Source: CAYOVG01 sp964407285 (GTDB taxonomy: Bacteria; Desulfobacterota; Syntrophobacteria; Syntrophobacterales; Syntrophobacteraceae). From it: a stretch of 12,372 bases of DNA. The notes beneath the pieces are model-generated. The model worked only from the letters and a program-made list of their open reading frames with translations, was not told the DNA's origin and searched no databases. Location: positions 1 to 12,372 of the forward strand of contig CAYOVG010000213.1 of assembly GCA_964407285.1 (NCBI GenBank), in the 5' to 3' direction. Shown here one piece after another: positions 1-6,302 of the stretch. Made by a program: the position numbers and the translations under genes. Every line of letters starts with the position of its first letter. Position 1 is the first letter of the stretch.

Positions 1-1
1 G

Positions 2-1123
2 AGGAAAAAAGGGCCGGCCCGCGCATCCCGCGAGGTGGACGTAGTCACGACCGGCACGTTCGCCCCCATGTGCTCTTCCGGCGCATTCATCAACTTCGGC
101 CACACCAAACCCCCCATCAAGGCCGCCAAAGTCTGGGTGAACGATGTTCCCGCCTATGGCGGACTGGCCGCAGTGGATTTCTATATCGGGGCCACGGAAC
201 CCACTTTCGACGACCCTCTCAACAAGATTCATCCGGGCCATTTCGATTACGGCGGAGGCCACGTGATCCACGACCTGGTGAGCGGCAAGACGGTGCGGTT
301 GCGGGCGGAGGGGTACGGGACGGATTGCTATCCCAACCGCAAGGTCGAAATGAATGTCGCACTGAAGGACCTGCCCTATGCGGTCCTGTGCAATCCGCGC
401 AACGCCTACCAGAATTACAATTGCGCCGTGAACCTGTCCAATAGGACTCTGTATACGTACATGGGGACGCTGAAACCGCGCCTCGCCAACGCGAACTACT
501 CCACTTCGGGACAACTGAGTCCCCTGTTCAACGATCCCTGCTACAAAACGGTGGGCCTCGGCACGCGCATCTTCCTGGGAGGGGGGCCGGGTTACGTCGT
601 CCGGCACGGCACGCAGCATAACCCGAACGTGGACCGGCTTCCCAACGGTACCCCCAGGACCCCGTCGGGCACCCTGATGGTGATGGGAGACCTCAAGCAC
701 ATGAAGCCGCGATGGCTGCAGGGCGTGAGCCTCCAGGGCTACGGCTGCTCGCTGGCGGTGGGACTGGGGCTCCCGATTCCCGTTCTCGATGAGGAGATGG
801 CGGTCTACACCGGCGTATCGGATGACGACATTGTGACGAAAGTTCGTGATTACAGCGGCTCCCGCCCGGAACCCCTTTGCGAGGTCACTTACGCCCAGCT
901 TCGCTCCGGCGCCGTCACCGTGGAGGGCAGGCAGGTCCCCACGGTGCCCTTGTCGAGCTATACGCGGGCGAAAGAGATCGCCGGAATTTTGAAAAATTGG
1001 ATTCTTACCGGCCGGTTCCTTCTCGGGGAGCCTCAGCAGCTTCTGCCCGGTCCCTGGGGTGAAGAAGACGGGAACGGCTGGGACGTGGAACCGGAGGACT
1101 TTCACGAGGCGTCATCCTCATAG
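2..1123 (+). CDS. Homocysteine biosynthesis protein (DUF39/HcyBio, COG1900), 5'-partial
   Basis: The frame is open from base 2, and residues before the GTG at 35 already fit the family (AREVDVVTTGTF), so that GTG is an internal valine and the true start lies upstream of the window. Family hallmarks counted from that codon are VTTGTFAPMCSSGA (Cys13), GYGTDCYP (Cys98), NYNCAVN (Cys130) and GYGCSLAVGLGLPIP near 235-249. From published work on methanogens, DUF39 proteins with a ferredoxin-like partner form homocysteine from aspartate semialdehyde and sulfide. Cys13 and probably Cys98 are my candidates for the two functional cysteines. No CBS or NIL/ferredoxin domain is present here, so a partner would be encoded elsewhere. 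The stop lies 2 bases before the larE start, giving a tight sulfur operon. Family assignment is firm; the exact reaction in this organism is inferred. Confidence 0.88.
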   Translation, partial: RKKGPARASREVDVVTTGTFAPMCSSGAFINFGHTKPPIKAAKVWVNDVPAYGGLAAVDFYIGATEPTFDDPLNKIHPGHFDYGGGHVIHDLVSGKTVRLRAEGYGTDCYPNRKVEMNVALKDLPYAVLCNPRNAYQNYNCAVNLSNRTLYTYMGTLKPRLANANYSTSGQLSPLFNDPCYKTVGLGTRIFLGGGPGYVVRHGTQHNPNVDRLPNGTPRTPSGTLMVMGDLKHMKPRWLQGVSLQGYGCSLAVGLGLPIPVLDEEMAVYTGVSDDDIVTKVRDYSGSRPEPLCEVTYAQLRSGAVTVEGRQVPTVPLSSYTRAKEIAGILKNWILTGRFLLGEPQQLLPGPWGEEDGNGWDVEPEDFHEASSS

Positions 1124-1125
1124 GA

Positions 1126-1965
1126 ATGCGGGTTTGTATGTTTCTGTCGTTTCCACTGGAGGGAGACCTCCAGCGTAAGTGTTTCGCCCTCGAAGAGTTT
1201 TTGAGTCCCCATGACTTTATTGCCGTGGCCTTTTCCGGAGGAATGGACAGCGCCTTCCTCGCCTGGTTCGTCCAGGAGGCGTTGCGGAAGAAGGTGGCGG
1301 CCATTCTGGCCGTCAGCACGTTGATCGGCCGAAGGGAGCGGGAGGGAGCGGTTGACGTCGCGCGCTCCCTCGGCCTGCTGCTGGAAGAGGTGGAGTTGGA
1401 CCCCCTGGCTGTCCCCCTGGTGCGGGAAAACGGCAAGAGGCGCTGTTACTACTGCAAAAGGGAGATCATGTCCAGGGTGGTCGAGCGGGCGGAGCGGCTC
1501 GGCTGTACGCTCACGGCGGACGGGTCCCACGCCGGGGACCTGCGGCATTACAGGCCGGGGCGGCAGGCGCTCGAGGAACTGGGCGTGGCCGGCCCCCTGG
1601 CCGTTGCGCGGTTCGAGAAGCCCGATATCAGGGAAATCAGCAGGCTCGCAGGCCTTCCTACCTGGAATAAACCGTCCCAGTCATGCCTTGCCACACGCAT
1701 CCCCTACGGGACCCCGTTGACGGGGGAGGCGCTGAGCGCCGTCGAGGAAGCGGAGGACCTCCTGAACGACCTCGGCTGCACCGGCGTGCGGGTGCGCGTC
1801 CATGGGGACCTCGTCCGCATCGAGATGAATCCGGACGGGTTTCCTCTCGTCATGGAGAAAAACGCCAGGGAAGCCATTTTGAGCAATCTCCGCAGCCGGG
1901 GTTTTCACTTCGTCAGCCTCGATCTGGCGGGTTATCGCAGCGGGAGCTGGGATGAAGCGGACTGA
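1126..1965 (+). CDS. larE: LarE-type ATP-dependent sulfur transferase (PP-loop)
   Basis: This 279-aa protein has the N-type PP-loop SGGMDS at residues 37-42, a CYYC pair (Cys107/Cys110), DGSHAGD near 132-138, PSQSCLATRIPYG with Cys187, and the typical LarE tail LDLAGYRSGS at 265-274. LarE inserts sulfur into the pyridinium-dicarboxylate precursor of the nickel-pincer nucleotide of lactate racemase and related enzymes. The L. plantarum enzyme sacrifices a single cysteine, equivalent here to Cys187. Three-cysteine forms such as this one are reported to bind a [4Fe-4S] cluster that carries sulfur catalytically, and the residues fit that class. No larB, larC or larA is in the window. The gene starts 2 bases after the upstream stop; ATG 1138 (Met5) is an alternative start and neither has an ideal Shine-Dalgarno sequence. 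A related PP-loop gene follows 47 bp downstream. Confidence 0.88.
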   Translation: MRVCMFLSFPLEGDLQRKCFALEEFLSPHDFIAVAFSGGMDSAFLAWFVQEALRKKVAAILAVSTLIGRREREGAVDVARSLGLLLEEVELDPLAVPLVRENGKRRCYYCKREIMSRVVERAERLGCTLTADGSHAGDLRHYRPGRQALEELGVAGPLAVARFEKPDIREISRLAGLPTWNKPSQSCLATRIPYGTPLTGEALSAVEEAEDLLNDLGCTGVRVRVHGDLVRIEMNPDGFPLVMEKNAREAILSNLRSRGFHFVSLDLAGYRSGSWDEAD

Positions 1966-2012
1966 TTTCCCGCCTCCGTTTCCCGTCTCCGGTTGCTCGT
2001 CTTCGCTTTTGC

Positions 2013-3026
2013 ATGAAAAAGAATAAATGGGATACAGCCTTGAAAAGAGTCAAAGCGATAGGTCTTCTTTCGGGAGGCCTCGACAGCATTCTTGCCGTGA
2101 AGGTCTTGCAGGAACAGGAAATCGAACTTCTGGGGATAACCTTCACCACGCCTTTCTTCGATTCGGAGCCGGGGTTGGCCGCGGGCCGCGCGGCCGGGAT
2201 TCCCATGCTGGCGCCGGACATCGGGGAGATCCATCTCGAAATGCTGAGGGAGCCGCTTTACGGCTACGGGAGCCAGATGAACCCCTGCATCGATTGCCAT
2301 GCGCTGATGCTCCACCAGGCAGGCCTGCTCATGGAAAGGGAAGGGGCGGATTTTCTGTTTACCGGCGAGGTGCTGGGACAGCGTCCGATGAGCCAGCGCA
2401 GGGATTCGCTGCGAAGCGTGGAGCGGCTGTCGGGATATGCCGGGCGGGTGCTCCGCCCCCTGAGCGCGAAGCTGCTGCCCCCCACCATTCCCGAAACGGA
2501 AGGGCTGGTGGATCGTGAACGGCTCCTGGATATCCAGGGGCGGGGCCGCAAGAGACAGGTGGCCCTGGCGGAGCACTACGGGATCAGGGAGTACCCTCAG
2601 CCCGGCGGCGGATGCATGCTCACCAAGGAGGGGTTCGCCCGGAAGCTGAAGGAGTACCTCTCCCGGAACCGGCAGGCCACGGCGCGTGAAGTGAAGATGC
2701 TCCGGTACGGACGCAGCCTGCTGCTGCCCGGCGGAAGCTGGTGCGTCGTGGGCAGAAATCGCGAGGACAACGGCAACCTTGACTTCCTTGCCGGGGAGAG
2801 TGACGTGGTCCTCCGGCTCCGGGACCATGTCGGTCCCACGGGTCTCATCTCGGGACCGACCTATGCTCCGGAAGACCTGGCCCCTGCCGCCGCAATCCTT
2901 GCATCCTACGGCGATGCTCCCCGTGGCGGCGCGGTCGATGTGGTGTGGACGATCGGTCCGGAAACCGGCGTCGTCACGACGCATATAGCGGAAAAGGAAG
3001 AATTCGAGGGCTACCTGGTGTTGTGA
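2013..3026 (+). CDS. MnmA/ThiI-like PP-loop thiolase with C-terminal NFACT-R-like domain
   Basis: This 337-aa protein has the PP-loop SGGLDS at residues 20-25, NPCIDCH with Cys92 and Cys95, and GGGCMLT with Cys201. That layout matches tRNA-thiolating enzymes of the MnmA/ThiI/TtuA group, where three cysteines can hold a [4Fe-4S] cluster. Residues from about 225 to 337 (KMLRYGRSLLLPGGSWCVVGRN onward in part) resemble the RNA-binding NFACT-R (DUF814-type) module that is known fused to thiouridylase domains. It is often annotated as a tRNA 2-thiouridylase, but its substrate is not established and canonical MnmA is a different protein. The start has no clear ribosome-binding site; a TTG at 2040, just before the PP-loop, is an alternative. 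It is the third gene of the sulfur operon, and its last 16 bases overlap the 3' end of the convergent histidine kinase gene. Confidence 0.82.
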   Translation: MKKNKWDTALKRVKAIGLLSGGLDSILAVKVLQEQEIELLGITFTTPFFDSEPGLAAGRAAGIPMLAPDIGEIHLEMLREPLYGYGSQMNPCIDCHALMLHQAGLLMEREGADFLFTGEVLGQRPMSQRRDSLRSVERLSGYAGRVLRPLSAKLLPPTIPETEGLVDRERLLDIQGRGRKRQVALAEHYGIREYPQPGGGCMLTKEGFARKLKEYLSRNRQATAREVKMLRYGRSLLLPGGSWCVVGRNREDNGNLDFLAGESDVVLRLRDHVGPTGLISGPTYAPEDLAPAAAILASYGDAPRGGAVDVVWTIGPETGVVTTHIAEKEEFEGYLVL

Positions 3027-5464
3027 CCGGGACCCCGTGAATTCTCGTCGAGCAGCTTTCGGACCGTCTCGGCAAGCTTTCTCATCACGACGGGCTTCAT
3101 GAGAAATCCCCGGACCCCGAAATCCCTGGCTGTTTCGGCATCCATCTTTTCACTGAACCCGGTACAAAGCAGAACGGGAAGATCAGGTTGGAGCTTGAGA
3201 AGCTTGAGAGCGAGGTCCGTGCCCGTGAGGTTAGGCATGGTCATGTCCGTGATGACCAGGTCGAAGGGGGCGCCGGTTGTCCCGTGGAGAAAAACCTCCA
3301 ATGCCTCGATGCCGTTCGTTCGGCATTCCACCTGGTATCCGAGCCGTTCCAGCATCTTCTTCACGGCAAGGGTCAGCGCGGGTTCGTCGTCCACGACGAG
3401 AATGCGTTCCCGTCCGCGGGGGAGAGGGGCGGCCGCCTGCCTTTGCGGAACACGCTTTCTCTCGATAGCCGGAAGGATCACCTGGAAAGTCGTCCCTTTG
3501 CCCGGCCGGCTCTCCACCTCGATGGTCCCGCCATGTCCCTTGACGATCCCGTGGACGACCGCCAGGCCCAGACCGGTTCCGGCCCCCTGCTCCTTCGTGG
3601 TGAAGAAGGGATCGAAGATGCGATCGAGAATGGACGGATCGATGCCGTGGCCCGTGTCCCGGAAGGTCAGCTTTACGCATGGGCCGGGCAGGAAGCCGGA
3701 ACCGGGCAAAACGCTGTCCGGGGTGAGTTGCAGGTCGTCGAGGCGCACCTCCAGCACCCCGCCGTTGTCCCTCATTGCGTGAGCGGCGTTGGTGCACAGG
3801 TTCATAACCACCTGGTGAATCTGTGTCGGATCGGCCATGACGGAAGCCTTCGATCCCACATCGGACTTGATGCTTATGGTCGTGGGTAGGGATGCCCGGA
3901 GCATCTTCAGCGCCTCCTTTACGATCAGCCCGACCTGGATGGGTTTCTTTTCCTGTTCGCTCTGGCGGCTGAACGCCAGGATTTGTTGCACAAGCTCCTT
4001 TGCCCGTTCGGCGGCTTTGAGAACTTCCCGCAGGTCCTCTTTGATCTTTCCGTCTTCATCCGCTTCCCATTCGGCCATCTCGGCAAACCCGACGATGACG
4101 CCGAGTATATTGTTGAAGTCATGGGCTATTCCGCCCGCCAGCGTGCCGAGGGCTTCCATCTTCTGGGACTGCCTGAGCTGAGCTTCGACCTGGTAGCGCT
4201 GCTCCTCCAGTTGCTTTCGCCCGGTGATGTCCTCCACGACCGCCATGCCGCGCACCGGCCGGCCCGCATCGTCGCAGGATACGGCCATGTTGACGTTCAC
4301 CCATACGACCGCGCCGTCCTTGCGCACGTAGCGCTTCTCGCTCCGGAAATCGCACGCCTTTCCCTGCACGACACATTGAAAGGCTTCCCAGTCGCGTTGA
4401 CGGTCTTCCGGATGCGTGACTTCGGCGACACTCATCTTCGTCAGTTCTTCGGCCGAATAACCGGTAATGTCGCAGAGTTTGGGGTTCACGTGCTCCCATC
4501 GCCCCGAGCGCGGGTCGACCTGGGCCATGCCCACCGAGGCCAGTTCGAACATCGTGCGAAAGCGCTCCTCGCTCTCTCGAAGCCTGTCCTCCGCCCTTTT
4601 ACGTTCCGTGATGTCCTCCATTACGCCGATGATGCCGCCAGGAGCGCCGCATTCCTTATGGAAAACAGCTTTGTGGAACATCACGTTGTGCCTGACGGCA
4701 TCCGAATCCTGCATCATCCCCTCGTACGCCAGAGGTTGCAGGTCCGCCAGCACTTTCAGGTCGGCTCCGCGGTATTCGTCGGCCAGGTCCCCGGGGTAGA
4801 TTTCATGGGCGGTTTTGCCGATGAGTTCCTCCCGTTTCCTGCCCACGTATTGTTCGAATGCGGTGTTGCACCCCAGGTAGCGGAACCGGTCGTCCTTGTA
4901 GAAGACCGGGTAAGGCATGGCGTCCATGAGCGTCTGGAGGAACCTGGACTGGTAGCGCAACTCCTCGTATATGCGGTCCCGCCGGATTTCGCCTTCGATT
5001 CCATCGAGCGTGGAGATACCTGTCGCCCTTTCCTGGCTTGCCCGGTTCAAAAGCCCGTGGAGCCGGTTCATCCGCGGGATTTCCTCATCGTCCGCATGCT
5101 CGAGAAGCGCCGTATCGATAGCCGATTTGAGTTGCCGGTCGTCGAAGGGCTTGAGAATACAGCCGAAAGGCTTTGTGAGCCTCATCCGCTCCAGCGTCGC
5201 GTCTTCCAGGAACGCCGCCAGAAAGATCACGGGCACGTGAAAGCGGCGGCGCATTTCCCCCGCGGCGGCTATGCCGTCGATCGTTCCATGGACATGGATG
5301 TCCATCAGCACCAGGTCAGGGCGTTGCTCTTCGACCAACGCCAGGGCTTTTTCGCCGTCGTTTGCGGGACCCGCCGGCTCATAGCCCATGGCCGCCAGTC
5401 GCTCCACGACTTCCGTTGCGGCGATTGTCTCGGCATCGACGACAAGGATGCGAGCAGAATTCAT
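3011..5464 (-). CDS. Hybrid sensor histidine kinase (REC-PAS-PAS-HisKA-HATPase-REC)
   Basis: This 817-aa protein has no membrane segment and is probably cytoplasmic. Domains in order: receiver 1 (about 5-122), PAS 1 (about 170-290, ending VMEDITERKRAE), PAS 2 (about 297-415, ending VVEDITGRKQLE), HisKA with H-box GGIAHDFNN (phosphoacceptor His448), and HATPase (N-box NLCTNAAHAM, G1 DTGHGI, F-box FDPFFTTK, G2 GTGLGLAVVHGI). The last is receiver 2 (about 687-805), intact with Asp691/Asp692, Asp740, Thr768 and Lys790. Receiver 1 keeps Asp55 and Lys105, but the second residue of the acidic pair is Ala11 and the switch Thr/Ser position is Ala83. Phosphate probably flows from His448 to Asp740, with receiver 1 as input or docking module. 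A GAGGT Shine-Dalgarno lies 7 bases before the ATG. No output regulator is adjacent, so the pathway is unknown. Confidence 0.93.
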   Translation of the reverse strand: MNSARILVVDAETIAATEVVERLAAMGYEPAGPANDGEKALALVEEQRPDLVLMDIHVHGTIDGIAAAGEMRRRFHVPVIFLAAFLEDATLERMRLTKPFGCILKPFDDRQLKSAIDTALLEHADDEEIPRMNRLHGLLNRASQERATGISTLDGIEGEIRRDRIYEELRYQSRFLQTLMDAMPYPVFYKDDRFRYLGCNTAFEQYVGRKREELIGKTAHEIYPGDLADEYRGADLKVLADLQPLAYEGMMQDSDAVRHNVMFHKAVFHKECGAPGGIIGVMEDITERKRAEDRLRESEERFRTMFELASVGMAQVDPRSGRWEHVNPKLCDITGYSAEELTKMSVAEVTHPEDRQRDWEAFQCVVQGKACDFRSEKRYVRKDGAVVWVNVNMAVSCDDAGRPVRGMAVVEDITGRKQLEEQRYQVEAQLRQSQKMEALGTLAGGIAHDFNNILGVIVGFAEMAEWEADEDGKIKEDLREVLKAAERAKELVQQILAFSRQSEQEKKPIQVGLIVKEALKMLRASLPTTISIKSDVGSKASVMADPTQIHQVVMNLCTNAAHAMRDNGGVLEVRLDDLQLTPDSVLPGSGFLPGPCVKLTFRDTGHGIDPSILDRIFDPFFTTKEQGAGTGLGLAVVHGIVKGHGGTIEVESRPGKGTTFQVILPAIERKRVPQRQAAAPLPRGRERILVVDDEPALTLAVKKMLERLGYQVECRTNGIEALEVFLHGTTGAPFDLVITDMTMPNLTGTDLALKLLKLQPDLPVLLCTGFSEKMDAETARDFGVRGFLMKPVVMRKLAETVRKLLDENSRGPGHNTR

Positions 5465-5523
5465 TAAAGACCTCGCTTTTTACTTTCCTGGGGGTTGCTG
5501 GTGGAAGACAAAGACGTGGGTCT

Positions 5524-5552
5524 ATTCTAAATCAGAGGGCTGCTTTCGGCAA
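5524..5552 (-). promoter_or_regulatory. Candidate sigma-70-type promoter of the hybrid kinase
   Basis: On the minus strand, TTGCCG (5552-5547) and TAGAAT (5529-5524) are separated by exactly 17 bases. They match the -35 and -10 consensus at 4/6 and 5/6. The predicted leader to the kinase ATG is about 50 nt. The call rests on sequence match only. Confidence 0.45.
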
Positions 5553-5612
5553 GTCGCCGCAAATACGATGGGACCGGGAAACTCGAAAGACGGGAAGGAC
5601 GGGACGTGAACC

Positions 5613-5643
5613 ATGCGGCCGTTCGACGGGCAAACGGCCGCAT
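5613..5643 (-). terminator. 11-bp GC hairpin downstream of the small selenoprotein gene
   Basis: ATGCGGCCGTT and AACGGCCGCAT form a perfect 11-bp stem with a 9-base loop. The hairpin begins 15 bases after the TAA of the minus-strand gene at 5659-5823. No clear U-tract follows on that strand, so it could be a weak terminator, an mRNA 3'-end stabiliser or a transcription-pausing element. Confidence 0.45.
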
Positions 5644-5658
5644 AAGAGATCTATCTGA

Positions 5659-5823
5659 TTACCTGGTGTCTTTGTCACTGGGAGGAACATCTTTTCGGGA
5701 GAGGTCGCCAACCTGGCAACTTCTGGACACTCAAGTAGGAAATCCCATTTTGGGAAGAATGTAGCGGTTCACGAGGAACCACACTGCTACCATTAGGACT
5801 ACGACCAGAATTTCTTGAACCAT
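5659..5823 (-). CDS. Predicted 54-aa single-pass membrane selenoprotein (UGA31 read as Sec)
   Basis: ATG at 5823 is preceded by GGAG with a 5-base spacer. The frame reads MVQEILVVVLMVAVWFLVNR, then YILPKMGFPT, then UGA (5733-5731), then VSRSCQVGDLSRKDVPPSDK and DTR, stopping at TAA (5661-5659). Residues 5-18 are strongly hydrophobic and are followed by Arg20, Lys25 and Arg34. By the positive-inside rule the tail, with Sec31 and Cys36 (U-x4-C), should face the cytoplasm. A SECIS-like stem-loop starts right after the UGA. Recoding explains three things at once: the ORF stops just after a motif-like GFPT, the frame stays open with a second Cys, and the RNA structure sits at SECIS distance. The family is not one I can name, and the function (perhaps redox or metal/sulfur handling beside the zinc-ribbon gene) is unknown. 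The conservative alternative is a 30-aa membrane peptide ending at the UGA. Confidence 0.78.
5700..5724 (-). promoter_or_regulatory. SECIS element (selenocysteine insertion stem-loop)
   Basis: On the minus strand, GUUGCC (5720-5715) pairs with GGCGAC (5709-5704), with one G-U pair, around the loop AGGUU (5714-5710). After one A-C mismatch the helix continues with three pairs, AGA (5724-5722) with UCU (5702-5700). The loop begins 16 nt after the UGA. In E. coli fdhF, as I recall it, the loop AGGUCU begins 17 nt after the UGA and carries the GGU that SelB recognises. Loop sequence, stem length and distance all agree. Confidence 0.82.
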
Positions 5824-5841
5824 ATTCGCTCCATCTGAGAT

Positions 5842-5868
5842 GCGGCCCCTTCGCCGCGAAGGGGCCGC
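5842..5868 (-). other. Perfect 12-bp GC hairpin upstream of the selenoprotein gene
   Basis: GCGGCCCCTTCG and CGAAGGGGCCGC form a perfect 12-bp stem closed by a 3-base loop. It ends 18 bases before the selenoprotein ATG, with that gene's Shine-Dalgarno just outside the stem. No U-run follows, so it is more likely a processing, stabilising or attenuating structure in a zinc-ribbon/selenoprotein transcript than a simple terminator. Confidence 0.4.
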
Positions 5869-5887
5869 CACGGGTTATACGGCCGGC

Positions 5888-5906
5888 TCCCGGCAAACTG
5901 CCGGGA
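5888..5906 (-). other. 8-bp hairpin just after the zinc-ribbon gene
   Basis: TCCCGGCA and TGCCGGGA form a perfect 8-bp stem with a 3-base loop, starting 9 bases after the zinc-ribbon gene's UGA. No U-tract follows. It may mark a transcript 3' end or simply structure the intercistronic spacer. Confidence 0.3.
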
Positions 5907-5915
5907 ATACCGTTA

Positions 5916-6110
5916 TCAGGTGAATTTGCTCGTGCTCGGGCCGCAGCTTGTGGACAGGCCGCCGCCCGTTGTCCGGCAAAAGCGCGAGAGAATCTTCTCC
6001 GCTTCGCCGCCGCATCCCGGACATTTCACCGATTGCTCCTCTTCCTTCGAAAAAACAACCTGCTCGAACGTGCAGTGGCAGTCGTTGCATTCGTACTCGA
6101 AAATCGGCAT
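5916..6110 (-). CDS. FmdB-family zinc-ribbon protein, 64 aa
   Basis: The protein begins MPIFEYECNDCHCTFEQVV, the classic FmdB-type start, with a CxxC pair (Cys8/Cys11) and a second pair in KCPGCGGEAEKI (Cys30/Cys33) forming a zinc ribbon. A Ser/Gly-rich tail ends TSCGPSTSKFT with two further cysteines (45 and 56). Members of this family are very common and named for a regulator of formamidase, but most have no proven function. ATG 6110 is chosen over an upstream in-frame ATG at 6230 because the family starts at MPxYEYxC and a GGAGG sequence precedes it. The gene ends with a tandem UGA UAA. The predicted selenoprotein starts 92 bases downstream on the same strand, and the two may share a transcript. 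Confidence 0.88.
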   Translation of the reverse strand: MPIFEYECNDCHCTFEQVVFSKEEEQSVKCPGCGGEAEKILSRFCRTTGGGLSTSCGPSTSKFT

Positions 6111-6191
6111 TTTCCCCACCCCTCCATTCTGTTCATGAACCGTTCCACCGTTCCCGAGCAGGAGCCCGGAAACGCAAGACAAAGACACTCC

Positions 6192-6220
6192 AGTATCGGA
6201 ACCACGATCGGACTTCTCAA
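6192..6220 (-). promoter_or_regulatory. Candidate promoter of the zinc-ribbon/selenoprotein unit
   Basis: On the minus strand, TTGAGA (6220-6215) and GATACT (6197-6192) are 17 bases apart, matching consensus at 5/6 and 4/6. Transcription would start near 6185, about 75 nt ahead of the zinc-ribbon ATG. This is a motif match only. Confidence 0.38.
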
Positions 6221-6271
6221 AATACTTCAACTCGACGCCATGAAATTAGACACTTCGCGGGCGCGATTCAA

Positions 6272-6302
6272 GAAAAATCAACCGGACTGAAACCATTTCG
6301 TC
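6272..6302 (-). terminator. Weak intrinsic terminator after the baeRF3 gene
   Basis: Immediately after the UGA of the eRF1-like gene, GAC-GAAA pairs with TTTC-GTC with one bulged A and a 3-base loop (6302-6285). A short run of five Ts lies about 7 bases further on (6277-6273). The stem is AT-rich and the T-run is displaced, so this is a tentative call. Confidence 0.3.

Noticed and set aside
1932..2984. A 350-codon open frame antisense to the PP-loop gene
   Set aside because: The plus strand encodes a clear PP-loop enzyme; the antisense product is low-complexity Arg/His/Pro-rich sequence typical of shadow frames.
3983..5467. A 494-codon open frame antisense to the hybrid kinase
   Set aside because: It is the mirror of a high-GC gene with intact domain order and motifs; the antisense translation has no recognisable domain or ribosome-binding site.
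5675..5896. A 73-codon minus-strand frame overlapping the selenoprotein gene
   Set aside because: It is Arg/Gly/Ser/Pro-rich, has no Shine-Dalgarno and runs through both the 12-bp hairpin and the SECIS in another frame; the recoded frame explains the sequence better.
5913..5918. The UGA ending the zinc-ribbon gene as a second selenocysteine codon
   Set aside because: It is followed directly by an in-frame UAA, so read-through would add one residue; it is a tandem stop.
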